Assembly (NCBI GenBank): GCA_015485235.1
Contig: WFTX01000247.1
Span: 1 to 5,542 of the forward strand
DNA from: Nitrospirota bacterium
GTDB lineage: Bacteria; Nitrospirota; Thermodesulfovibrionia; Thermodesulfovibrionales; JdFR-85
DNA length: 5,542 nt
Reading direction: 5' to 3'
The notes beneath the pieces were generated by a model. The model worked only from the letters and a program-made list of their open reading frames with translations, did not search any database and was not told where the DNA came from. Positions 5,535 through 5,542 of this stretch are shown here, piece after piece. Both the position numbers and the translations under genes were made by a program. Every line of letters starts with the position of its first letter. Within the stretch, counting starts at the first letter, position 1.

Positions 5535-5542
5535 CTTAGTTA

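Noticed and set aside
1..5542. CRISPR array, insertion sequence, prophage, toxin-antitoxin or other novel defence system
   Set aside because: No regularly spaced repeats, transposase motifs, terminal inverted repeats or small paired genes are visible; all four coding regions belong to well-known families.

Overview
The window reads as an ordinary bacterial chromosomal segment of roughly balanced base composition. It holds four complete, well-conserved genes: nadB and pyk in tandem on +, a membrane diguanylate cyclase on -, and an exported cyclophilin-type prolyl isomerase on +. No phage, IS, CRISPR, tRNA or rRNA feature is visible. L-aspartate oxidase, c-di-GMP signalling and a cleavable export signal point to a Gram-negative-type bacterium. 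By general protein style I would guess Nitrospirota or a Desulfobacterota-like lineage, but that is only an impression.

Layout. 1-504 has no gene I can support. It carries a 139-codon uninterrupted minus-strand frame facing a plus-strand frame broken by three stops, and looks like a relic or an unrecognised element. An extended -10 promoter (TGATATAAT) lies at 505-513, directly against the nadB start, so the nadB mRNA may be leaderless. nadB (517-2103) overlaps pyk (2094-3539) by 10 bp, with the pyk ribosome binding site inside nadB, so the two are probably co-transcribed and translationally coupled. pyk converges on the diguanylate cyclase gene (3593-4768, minus) across 53 bp with no convincing intrinsic terminator. 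The cyclase gene and the cyclophilin gene (4895-5497) diverge from a 126-bp intergenic region. That region holds a second exact TGATATAAT, this time for the minus strand, with a perfect 12-bp palindrome at the predicted transcription start.

Functionally, NadB oxidises L-aspartate to iminoaspartate for de novo NAD synthesis, and Pyk makes pyruvate and ATP from phosphoenolpyruvate. Their pairing has no obvious pathway logic beyond central metabolism. The cyclase is a six-helix membrane sensor with intact active and inhibitory sites. The cyclophilin should act outside the cytoplasmic membrane.

I found no clear previously undescribed system. The points most worth a second look are the shared promoter motif next to genes without Shine-Dalgarno sequences, the palindrome at the cyclase start, the nadB-pyk overlap, the pyruvate kinase residues predicting potassium independence, and the unexplained first 500 bases.
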